Shown piece by piece: positions 54,540 through 64,000 of a DNA stretch of 64,000 nucleotides. This stretch comes from Bryum argenteum. Its lineage: Eukaryota; Streptophyta; Bryopsida; Bryales; Bryaceae. The notes beneath the pieces are model-generated. The model made no database searches and was not told the DNA's origin. It saw only the letters and a list, made by a program, of their open reading frames with translations. How positions within the stretch are numbered: the stretch's first letter is position 1; each line of letters opens with the position of its first letter. The stretch covers positions 1,791,413 to 1,855,412 of the forward strand of contig CM073324.1 in assembly GCA_037043015.1 (NCBI GenBank), written 5' to 3'. The translations under genes were made by a program, and so were the position numbers.

Positions 54540-57500
54540 AGTGTTGGTAACGTTGCAAAAAATTCCCTCCCAAGCTGCACTGTCGGTACGAATACCATGC
54601 ATGTAAAGTCCTAAAACCCGTAAAGGGATGTTCCCTTCACGGTTCCCCTTGAACCTTGAACGATCCCTACAATTGCATCTTTTGGAACGTTACCATGTGG
54701 GGGTTGATTCCAATTAGATCTATTCATATGTAGGAATATCTTGAGTTACCATGTCCATGGAAAGAAAAAAACTACAAGACTTTTCTCAAAGTTCCCCACC
54801 TGGTTTCAATCTTGATTGAAAGAACGTTGTCAACACCCAAAACAAACAACATTTTCCATAAATAATACGCAACGTTTCCATAGGGACCGAACCCTTTTCG
54901 GGATATACTCTTGAAGAATGTTGAAAAGCCCTCGAATCGGGGGGGTTTCTTCGAGAGCGATCGTCGTAAGACGAAACCAGGCAAGTCTATGAGGCAAATG
55001 TGGAGGTAAGTGGGAGGAGCGAAAAGAGGCGGGTGGGAAGATTGCGGGGTTCGAGAAGAGGTTGAACGAACTTCGGAGGATGACTTATGCAGTAGGGAAG
55101 GTATCCTAAACACCTTAGCTATGTCTTATGGAGGAGCAGCTGGTGTGGATGGAGCTGTCTGAAACAGGGAATATAGGACTCGCGTGTAAGTGATGGTAGT
55201 GTTACAATCATGGTGAATTGGCCTAAATCGTTACTCTAAACCCTAAAAATCCACTTCAACCCTAAAACTTCTCCTAGTTCGTCGCCTAAATCCTTTTACG
55301 AGCCCCCAAAGATGACGACGGCCGGTGCTTAGGTGTCGTTTTTCCACGTGGTAAACCCCGGAACCGTTTCGACCTTCCCTCGGCAATCCAAGGCCACCAC
55401 GCTGTACCCTATGTCGAACGCATTCCTAGACCCTACACAATGTTGTGTTCGTCCTGAACATGGGGGAGGTATATAGTTTGTCCCTAAAACCCTAAAACTC
55501 ATACGAATAAACATGTTTTGGGTTCAATAATTAAAATATTTTTTATTCAATACACGTGAATTTACGACAATAGAATTAATCTACCAGACGTAAAAAGGGG
55601 GTGTATTTCGCTGTACAGTCTTCAATGCTCGTCTCACTACTACTTAGAGCGTAACATTTGCGTCTAAGCCTTTGCACCATGGTCTGCTTTTTTTTTGGAT
55701 TTGGTTGTTTTTCTGTACGGTTCCCCTTGTGACGCGCCTTAAAAAACCCAAAATAGCGGATTCCTCAACCCTTGGGATCCCCAAACCCCCGAGGTTTGCC
55801 TAAACCCTAAAACCCTAAACCCTAAAAGGTTACCCTAGAGCCCCTAGAGCCTAAATCCTAAACCCTAAGGACTTTCGGTAATCGGGTGAGGAAATAGACG
55901 ACACGGATTACATTTCCGGATGCAGCGCGAAATTTCAATCAAGATAGGCTCAAAAAAAATTGCTATTCCGCCAAGGAATGATCATTTTGTACAATAGCTA
56001 CACCGGTGTCATGCCGGGCGGGGCTACACCGGTGTCACGCTGGAACGCGCAACAATCCGGTTTGTTCTTACTATAGGGCTTTATCTTTTAAAGATGCCGC
56101 TTAAATAAAAACCAAAAAAGGGGGATTGCTCGAACCCTTGAGGAAACCGTACATGCTAAAGGTTAGCCTGAACCTTAAGGCCCACAAGGCTCTGGGTGGA
56201 GAGATACGGTTTAGGGTCATCCGCTAGAGGATCTCTCGATCACGCAAAAAAATCAAGACCACGCTGTAGTATACAGCGCCAGCATTCAAAAACTACCTCA
56301 AGTTTACCGGTGTTACCCCTTACAGGAAGTGGTGTGATGGTGTACCCATCGAAAGGCCGGACGAAACGGAGCAGGAGCCAAACGGGACAGACCAGGGGCC
56401 GGACGGGACGGAGTAGGGGCCCGACGGAAGTTCTCCGTTTCATCCAAAACACGGATTTCCCCCGAGGCCCGTAGAACTCGACTGGTGAGGAAGTAGGCGA
56501 CACGGATTACATTTCCGGATGCAGCGCGAAATTCCAATCAAGATAGGCTAAAAAAGAATTGCAATTCCGATAGAGGAATGAGCATTTTGCAAAAAGAGCT
56601 ACACCGGCGTCTCAACATCGGGGAATGTTCGCCGTTGTCACCCTGGACATCGCAGCATTCCGGTTTGTTCTTACTATAGATTACCCAAAACCCTAAGGAC
56701 TTTCGGTAATCTGTATTTTTTTTGGAATGTCGGTTGTTTTTCCCTGTGACGCCCCTTAAAAATCCAAAAAGGATATTACACAACCCTCGAGGGTACCCTA
56801 CACCCTGGGGGTTTTGCATAAACCCTAAACCCTAAAACCCTACACGATATGGGTCGTAGAAGTTGTCGCTGAAACGTGCAGGAACAGCACGGGAAAGAAA
56901 AACAGGAGGCTCTAGAAATCGATTGGAGGGGAATTCGAGGGCTCATCATTACATTCCTGGAATCAGCGCAAAATTTCGGTCAAGATTGGCTCAATTAGAT
57001 TGCAAATTCGTCGATGTAAACCCTAAAATCCTAAACATTCGCTACAAGCGTGTAACGATGTAACGTCATAACTCTATAACTCTAAACGGTGTAATGATGT
57101 AAATGCTATAGCTCGTAACCCTTAATATTGGAACGGGGATAAAGTACCGGGCGACCCTGATATCAGTGGGAAGAGGAGGAAAAAAATCGCATGCAATGGT
57201 GCCGGAAAATCCCGGGAATTGGGATTTGTTGCCTAAACCCTTACACCTACAGCCCGAACTTCATCCAGAGATATCTTATCCGTTTTAGGTCCGAACCGCA
57301 ATTTTGTTGACTCTATCATTAGTGACATTGTTCGCCGATTCCAGAAATGTGATTTGCTTGGTCTACTTCGTCACCGACGGAGTTCTACGGGCCTCCGAAG
57401 ATGACTAAACCCTAAACCTTCTTTACGAAATGCTGTTCGATGGCACCACTCAATTTAAGAATGCATCTATAGTAATAACGTATGAGATTGCAGTACATTT

Positions 57501-57700
57501 CAACGTGATACCGCCATGTTTTCTTCTAGGGATTTAAACCGGTGTGGGGATTGCGTGTTTTAATTCGATACTTGCCGGAATTGCAATTTTCTTGGGCCTA
57601 TCGCGACTGAAATTTTTGCGCTGATTCCGGTAATGTAATCTGTGTCTTTTAAATCCTAAATTTCCAAAACCATGTGTTTTGACAAAACCTGAATGGTTTA
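54540..57700. repeat. CCCTAAA-rich non-coding repeats
   Basis: Clusters of CCCTAAA/CCCTAAAA at about 55240-55280, 55490, 55800-55870, 56820-56840, 57020 and 57400. ACACCGGTGTCA-type palindromes occur at 55998-56040, and 56440-56540 partly repeats 55885-55970. A 113-codon minus-strand frame (54772-55113) has no domain. No gene is supported. Confidence 0.6.
56215..56480 (+). repeat. ~270-bp dispersed repeat, inverted copy of 9.4 kb
   Basis: Reverse complement of 9395-9670, about 95% identical, including AGAGGATCTCTCGATCACGC at its left end. Confidence 0.75.
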
Positions 57701-57742
57701 TATGGTATAGGGCCTAGGGCCACACAATCACACTCGTAGAAT

Positions 57743-59240
57743 ATGATCCTGAATGCATTATGGGATGTTGCCCTGCAAACAAATCATCGTTATTGGAAGA
57801 TGCGAAAGGCGGTTATGGATGGTGAGCGCCGACTACCTAAAGAATGGGGCTTACCTATCACGATTAGTGAGTGTTTCAGATTCGGTCATCGATTGCGTTG
57901 GCGTGGACGAATATGGATTCCGCGCACGAACCTCTTCGGACGCGTTTGATCCAATCTACTCATGATTCACCACTAGCAGGACATCCAGGTCGTGAGGGTA
58001 CGCGTGACTTGATTGCACGTGAATATACGTGGCCTGGGTTGACACAAGATGTTCGGAGATTTGTACGGAACTACAACGTGTGTGGAAAATCGAAGATTTG
58101 GCGGGAGCAGAAGTAAGGGTTGCTAAAACCTTTGCCAATTCCGGCACGGATTTGGACTGAGCTCTCCATTGATTTTATTACCGGATTGGCACCAAGCAGC
58201 GACTGTACAAATATCATGGTTGTGACAGACCGTTTGTCCAAATCTATCATTGTTGTGCCTATGAAGACAATTCGTGCACTTGATGTGGCTCACAAAACTT
58301 TTAGAGCAAGTTTTTCAAGATCACGGATTGCTGCAGCAGAATTGTGTCGGATCGTGGTAGTCAATTTGTTAGTCCGCTTTGGGCCAAGTATGCAGATTGA
58401 TGAAGATTACGCGTCGGTTGTCGACAGCTTTCCATCCGGAGACAGATGGTGCAACAGAGAGGGCGAATCAAGAGCTTGAAACATATCTTCGTATTTTCAC
58501 GACATTTGAGTAAGAAGATTGGGCTTTTCAGTTGCCGATCGCGATGATGGCGTTGTATAATCGTGTGTCGCAGTCTATAGGTATGTCTGCATTTTTTATG
58601 ACTCACGGTTATCATCATTCGGTCATGAATATTACTATACCCGAGGAGGCAGGTTCTTCGTTGTCACAGGCGGAAAAAGGACGCAAGCTTGTTGAAGATG
58701 GCGTAATTCAAGTGAATCGGCAACAACGGCAATGGCCATTGCGCAAGAGACTCAAGAACGCCGTCAAATACACGGTATTTCGGTGGCCGAGGATTTTCGT
58801 CCGGGTGATCGTGTGTAGTTGAAGTTGAAGAACATCAACACGTCCCGACCAATCAAGAAGCTTGATTGGATTGCTCTTCCTTATCGTGTATTGGAGTGCG
58901 TAGGTACACATGCGGTTCGTTTGAATACACCGTCGGTATTCATCCTGCTTTTTTCATGTGAGTTTAGTGAAGAAGGCGGTGAGGATCCGTTGCCTTCCCA
59001 ACTACCTCGTGATAATGAGCCCGGTGTTGTTTTGAGCAATCCCGCTTCGAGGCATCCACTAGCGAGGACGAGTATGCTGTTGAAAGAGTGTTGCAACATC
59101 GACATCGTGGGCGCGGTTGGCAACTACTTGTAAAGTGGACAGGATGGCCGGAGCCTACTTGGGAACATGTTTGCCAATTACAAAATGTTATGGTCTTAGA
59201 CGATTACGAGCGCTTGTTGCGCGCGTGCGTCAAATCTTGA
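57743..59240 (+). pseudogene. Second chromovirus: integrase and chromodomain remnant
   Basis: A shifted 5' part leads into an integrase Zn-finger-like GHPGREGTRDLIAREYTWPG followed by YNVCGKSK, where a Tyr replaces the first expected Cys. The core starts TELSIDFITGL (first Asp) with VVTDRLSKS (58120-58330) and then breaks frame. The end (59064-59240) is a clean 58-codon chromodomain frame: YAVERVLQHR, LLVKWTGWPEPTWEH and a stop. It is unlike the 47.9-54.5 kb element in sequence, so it is a separate lineage. Upstream gag/RT and the 5' LTR are missing. Confidence 0.75.
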
Positions 59241-59290
59241 TATTCCTTGGGCACATTCTCTTCTATAACACTTGTTAATTCATCAAAGAC

Positions 59291-59317
59291 AGAGGAGGAG
59301 GAGGAGGAAGAGGCATT
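59291..59317 (+). other. Polypurine tract of the second chromovirus
   Basis: AGAGGAGGAGGAGGAGGAAG, then AGGCATT, directly before the putative LTR start TGTCATGG. Confidence 0.5.
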
Positions 59318-59640
59318 TGTCATGGGCCAAGGCCTCGTTGATAAGCTCGGATGTTCACTCGCTATTAATTTTATAAATAGAACTTGGCGGAAGAGAGCTA
59401 AAGTATAGCCTCGCGAAGAGAGCTAAAGTATAGCCTCGGCGAGAGAGCTAAAGTATAGCCTCATTTGTTGAGCTAAATAGCCTCCTGCAAAGAGAGCTAA
59501 AGTATAGCCTCGGCAGATTGAGCCAAGAGATTAGTATATAAGGGACTCTTATTCATTGTAAACCTAAGTCTTGGATCAATATATTTCTTTTGTAGTTTTT
59601 GCTTGTTTTTGACTAGACTCTTCTGGCGTGAAATGTATTA
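59318..59640 (+). repeat. Putative 3' LTR of the second chromovirus
   Basis: Begins TGTCATGGGCC after the polypurine tract. Five imperfect 22-bp direct repeats (AGAGCTAAAGTATAGCCTCG) at 59391-59513 precede a TATA box (GTATATAAGGG, 59534). The right end is uncertain, as no partner LTR is present. Confidence 0.5.
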
Positions 59641-61171
59641 GCATTGAAGAAGAAGTGTGATAAAAGTATGGATAAACTAAATAATCTAGAGATGTTGCAA
59701 TTTTTGGTGTGTTCCAATGTATTGTACAATTTTGTATGTAAGAGCAACACATTGAAAGCAATTTCTCATTGAATAATAATCATTTCAAATAAATGGAAAG
59801 GATTTACACTTGAATTGTTATTATGAAGAAATATTTAGAACTTGAGTGCAAAGAGAGGGGTAGTTATTGGTTGGTGATAGATAATGATGGTTTCCTCTTA
59901 TTTTCTTCTTTATATCATATCTTATCTAGTTTTACAAAAAATATTTAGTTATTGAATATATATTCACCTAACTTTAATGTTATGCTACACTTGCTACTAT
60001 GGACTAGTAGCCGATCCGCTCATTTCTTGTAAAGAAATTAGTTGAAATTTTTGACATAAAGTAGAACGCCATAATTAGGTTGTAATACATATTTGGGAGA
60101 AGATAATTATAGGACACATATAAGTCAAATTTCACGAAGACTAGTGGATTATGCATTGGTCTCATGGCCAAACAACATGCATTTGTATAATATTCAAGTT
60201 TGCAAGTATATTCCTATTTTAGCGAACATGAAGTCAAAAGGTTAAGCGGATCTAAACCCTAAACCCTAAACTTAATCACATTGGGGTTTTGGTTTTCTTG
60301 TGGTGTATAGTAATAGTTTCTTTTGGGCGTTGCCACATTGTTTAAGACTTATGAAGTGATTAGTACGTAAAAGGCTCGACATATACATATATTGATTATC
60401 CACCATACAAGCACAATGAGTCAGAGAAGCATACAATATGCTCACTCTAAATCTCACTTTTGAAGATATCAAAAGGGCATCTCCGCTTCAAATGATATCT
60501 GATCTCATGTATTTAAGCATGCTCGTACAATCACTTTCTGAAGGCAAGATTAGACACAAGGTTAGGAAACTTAATTAGTACTTGCGTAATGATTTGTTTC
60601 TCATACAAGATGTCGGTCAGTGCGAATCTCCAACTCAATTCTAAGCTTCATGTGAATCTTAGAGATCAAGAAGACATATGACCAAAGAGTTTCAAGTATT
60701 GACAACAGAAAGGATTTCTCAATTGTTCTAATTCGACTATAAACACCTGGAGAAATCCTAGCACTGATTTGGACATAGGTAACTGTATAGGTGTTTGTTG
60801 ATTTTTGACCCTAGACTATTGTTGAAGGAAAATTATTCTAAACGACCGCTGTAATATATTTTTCCTTGAAGTGTTCTTCAAACTTTAAAATTATCAAAAT
60901 GTGTGATATTACGAAATTTTTGGTGATAGTACAGAAATTATTTGATGTAATGGAAGAAGTGTGTGATATTAAAATAACTTGCCATTTTAGAAGCTTAATT
61001 GAAAGTGCCTCTAAAATAACAAGGGGCCGAAATATCACATCTCATTCCTCAAAATGGCACATGGAATAACTCCATTTTCACAAAATTGAGGTTGTATATA
61101 ACAATCATGTGTTTTTATTAAAACTTACAATAAGTAAGGGGTCACATATCGTTATTTTATTTCTAATTTCT

Positions 61172-61172
<1 letters not shown>
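59641..61172. other. AT-rich, no gene seen
   Basis: Short frames only. Two CCCTAAA units at 60255-60270. Confidence 0.5.

Positions 61173-61210
<38 letters not shown>
61173..61210. repeat. (TA)n microsatellite
   Basis: About 18 TA units. Confidence 0.95.
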
Positions 61211-61211
<1 letters not shown>

Positions 61212-61519
61212 TGATAAAATAGTAATATTAGCATGAATATGAGGCCTTACCGATAAATAATAGTCTTATTTAAAGAATATGAGTGATGATAATAGGAATG
61301 GGTTGTAAAAGTATGCATTATTGGCATGTTTTTGACCTCAAAGGCGATATTTAGTTGTTTTTTAATTGCCGTTGACAAATACTTGCACTTCAAAAATATG
61401 CCTCTAAAATGGCATGTTTTGAAACGCGGGCCAAAACGGCACATTAGGGTTTTGGCAAAATGGAATATAGGTTGATAATGCCATTTGAACGGAATTGAGG
61501 TTATAAAGGTTCAATGAAA

Positions 61520-61860
61520 TCATCTTTTAGAACCTTATTTATATGTCAAATTCAACCAAAACTTGAATAAAAGTAAAGTCTCAATTTTTGATAAATTTTT
61601 TTAGTTTATGCGATTCATTGATTTTAGACTGATTTTATTTCTGAGCATATACTGCAGTCTCAGGGAGTTCTCGATAGCCTCAATTTTTAAGCTTCAAGAG
61701 TAAATATTTTTGTAATGTCTTACGAATTTTGAAGCATGAATGGTCTTGTTGCAAAGGTGATAGGTGAATAATCTATAATGTGTAGAAGTTGCAACTTCAT
61801 ACAATATAAAGTCAAAAACGGCCACAATCTTATTCTTATTGAGTTTGGAGGTTGAATATT
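61520..61860. repeat. Decayed relative of the 853-bp element interior
   Basis: Follows the order of 26570-26900: CCTTATTT..., ACTTGAATAAAAGTAAAGTC, TGAGCATATACTGCAG, GAATTTTGAAGCATGAA and GTTGCAACTTCAT. The ends are not recognisable. Confidence 0.5.
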
Positions 61861-63100
61861 GGATTAAAGAAGGGGTCACATTCTATGACAATTCGGCATA
61901 ATTTCTTCTCAAAATATATAGTCTAGAAGATGATAAAAATGTGACATTAAAATGTATGTAGGGTCTTTAGCACCACACTCCTATATTGGTATCAAAAAAT
62001 TAATAATAAGGCTAGTAGGTTGTGAAATGCGCACATCACTGAGTAAAAGATTGAAGGTTTTTAGCACAAAGCGGTGAAAAATCAGTAAGAAACATAGAAT
62101 GAACCAAAAGTTTCTGTAAATCAGGAGTTGTTAAATGCTAAGAAATACTTCCATAATTGCTCTAACAGTAACAAATGTGAATTGTCACAAGCACAATTGA
62201 AAGTTGAATACAATTTGCAAAAGCGAGATTCACCCATCTTAGAATTTTTGTCAAAATAAGGGTAAAGTCAACTTCTTCGGCTCGTATATTGGGTCTTAAA
62301 AGCTTATTTCCATTTTCATCTAGAAAATGTGTTTTTGGCTTAAAATAGGTTGTGACGTTTAGGGGTTGAATAGTCTTATTGCCTTAGCACATGAGACAAA
62401 TACTATAAAAAATAGGGGAATATTGTTTCATTTACAACAAACAAATTTTAGACTTTAGTGTAAAAATATGAAGCCAGAGGAGAGAAAAGTTAAGATTCAG
62501 AGAGAGTTGATAGTCATAAGTTTTATTTACAAATGATTGCCTATACCAAGGAATAATTTCACTACTTGGATATTCAATACCTTAGTAATCCACATGTCAT
62601 TTTAATTGTTGATATTGGCTTTCTTGTATGAGTTTCACCAAATTTCCATGTGAAAATCAAACGTTCTTTGGGGTTTTATGTAACACATAAAAATCATGTA
62701 AGGATATTTCTAACTCATATAGAAGGAAAAATTGAACAATCCTAAGGCATATTTACAGTTTTACACTTTGAAATGGTTTAGAAAACAATGCTATTATTCA
62801 CTTGTTTTAGCAAGGGGGTTATTTATTCATTTATTATAGATTTTGATCTCACAAACTATTCAGAAGATTCCAAATCTAATATCTGGTATACTCCACATGT
62901 ACAAATTGGTTTCTACATTCCATAGTTACATTCTTTATGCAACATCATTGAACAAAACTTTACACCTTGTATGAGAAAAAGGTAAAAGATGCTTCCTTTG
63001 TCCCACAATGACTGAGTAGGTTCTCTCAAAGCTACCCTCAAGGAGTAGAAGATAAGCCTTGAGTGAAATCACACAAGCTTTGAAGTTGCTAAGGAAAAGT
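61861..63100. other. AT-rich, no gene seen
   Basis: No open frame with a domain on either strand. Confidence 0.5.
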
Positions 63101-63292
63101 CACATTGGCACATTATTAAGGGTAAGTGGAAGAGGCATTTTATTCAAGATCAAACATGTTCACCATCCGAGTGTGACCTAAAAAGGGGGGAAGAGGCACA
63201 TTATTAAGGGTAAGTGGAAGAGGCATTTTATTCAAGGTAGAACGAGCATTTTATTCAAGGTAAAAAGAGCATCTTATTCAAGGTAGAATGGC
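63100..63292. repeat. Short tandem repeats
   Basis: GGCACATTATTAAGGGTAAG followed by TGGAAGAGGCATTTTATTCA occurs twice (63108, 63195). Then GCATTTTATTCAAGGTA-type motifs occur four times. Confidence 0.85.
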
Positions 63293-63853
63293 ATTGTATT
63301 TCCTACCATGCCTATTTCTGCATTGTATTTTTTTTAACCACTTAAGTGTCTGTTGTACCAAATGCTGTGCTTCTATGATGTCGAGTTCACTACCTCATAC
63401 GAACATTGACCACCTCACGCCGGCGCAGTCCACCTCACACGCTGCAGGTTGTAGCACTAGACTGACTTGAGGTGTATCAAAAAATCATCTTAACAAAAAA
63501 TAAACGTCAGACATGTATGAAGCATTATGACTTGTACACATCCTTCAACATTAAATTATTTTAATGAAAAACCTTCAACGATAATTACCGCTCCCAGCAC
63601 TAGTAAGTGGGAGCTTCTGCAAGTTCACGGCAACAAATTTCAGCATCCCTTTGCTACACTCTCACCAGGGAGAGGCTGATCTGAATTTCAGTTTTAGCGG
63701 TATTATAGCACTATTGAATGCAGCACGATTGGAGTCTACTACATCACGTGGCCTCTAGCGCATGCTTTCCTTGACGTTGTAGAGTTGCTGTTGCAAATTC
63801 TTGCTTAGAGGTGAGGTGCATGCTGCTTGCGTAATACTTTTTGTGAATCCACA

Positions 63854-64000
63854 ATGAGCCGCACTATTAGACAGAGAGAGAAGTCCGCAGGCAAGCGACC
63901 TGCTGAGTCAACATCGTCAAATAGCAATGACGGTGTATTCCAGGAGCTGGTGAAGCCTCTGAAGGCAGCAAAAGCCTTAGATGAGGTTCATCCCAACAAC
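63854..64000 (+). CDS. 5' end of a gene that leaves the window
   Basis: ATG at 63854 opens MSRTIRQREKSAGKRPAEST and stays open for 49 codons to the window edge. The composition (Arg/Lys/Ser-rich, then Ala/Lys with VFQELVKPLKAAKAL) suits the disordered N-terminus of a nuclear protein. The family cannot be told from this piece, and a chance frame is possible. Confidence 0.35.
   Translation, partial: MSRTIRQREKSAGKRPAESTSSNSNDGVFQELVKPLKAAKALDEVHPNN

Overview
The window is nuclear DNA of a eukaryote with spliced genes (GT-AG introns) and many transposons. Interstitial repeats of TTTAGGG are the telomere unit of green plants and algae, but also of oomycetes, dinoflagellates and others. AAACCCTA-type boxes in gene leaders and a decayed coiled coil that loosely recalls plant kinesin-12 lean towards the green lineage. 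This is inference; species cannot be named from sequence alone. Most of the window is repetitive or decayed, with few intact reading frames.

Layout. 0-0.7 kb: two units of a hairpin/G-rich satellite. 1.3-6.1 kb: two broken genes on the minus strand (coiled coil plus RING-H2; protein-kinase-like), separated by a G-tract. 6.2-6.55 kb: C-tract plus a repeat ending in a 92-bp MITE-like module, which abuts a 5'-truncated five-exon DNA-methyltransferase-like gene (6.56-8.07 kb). 9.0-15.1 kb: tandem arrays, including a palindromic ACACCGGTGT array and a ~295-bp hairpin satellite, with telomere-like repeats at 12.3 kb. 15.9-17.9 kb: decayed retroelement gag (minus). 18.4-21.1 kb: the inverted counterpart of the left repeat, then four good plus one degenerate unit of the hairpin satellite. 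21.3-22.8 kb: a 130-bp satellite, a pyrimidine tract and a third 92-bp module that cuts a gene exon.

22.8-38.9 kb is the most gene-like part. All recognisable genes lie on the minus strand and look like parts of a Crinkler-type (CRN/CR) effector family: a truncated exon, a PD-(D/E)XK nuclease-kinase protein (split by one frame break), an intact 698-codon P-loop NTPase with a C-terminal nuclease-like domain, and an ATG-initiated coiled-coil exon. Related copies of 5' leader segments lie upstream of them. Two direct 853-bp DNA elements with TTAA-type ends sit between the first two.

39.5-47.8 kb: a decayed coiled-coil gene cut exactly by a TTTAGGG array, subtelomere-like sequence, an integrase fragment, and two unexplained open frames (244 and 124 codons) in a region sprinkled with CCCTAAA motifs. 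47.93-54.53 kb: a complete LTR retrotransposon (Ty3/gypsy chromovirus) with 5-bp target duplication, ~98.5% identical LTRs, broken pol, and perfect heat-shock elements in each LTR. 54.5-57.7 kb: CCCTAAA-rich non-coding repeats. 57.7-59.6 kb: the 3' part of a second chromovirus (integrase, chromodomain, putative 3' LTR). 59.6-63.8 kb: AT-rich sequence without recognisable genes. The last 147 bases open a plus-strand reading frame that runs out of the window.
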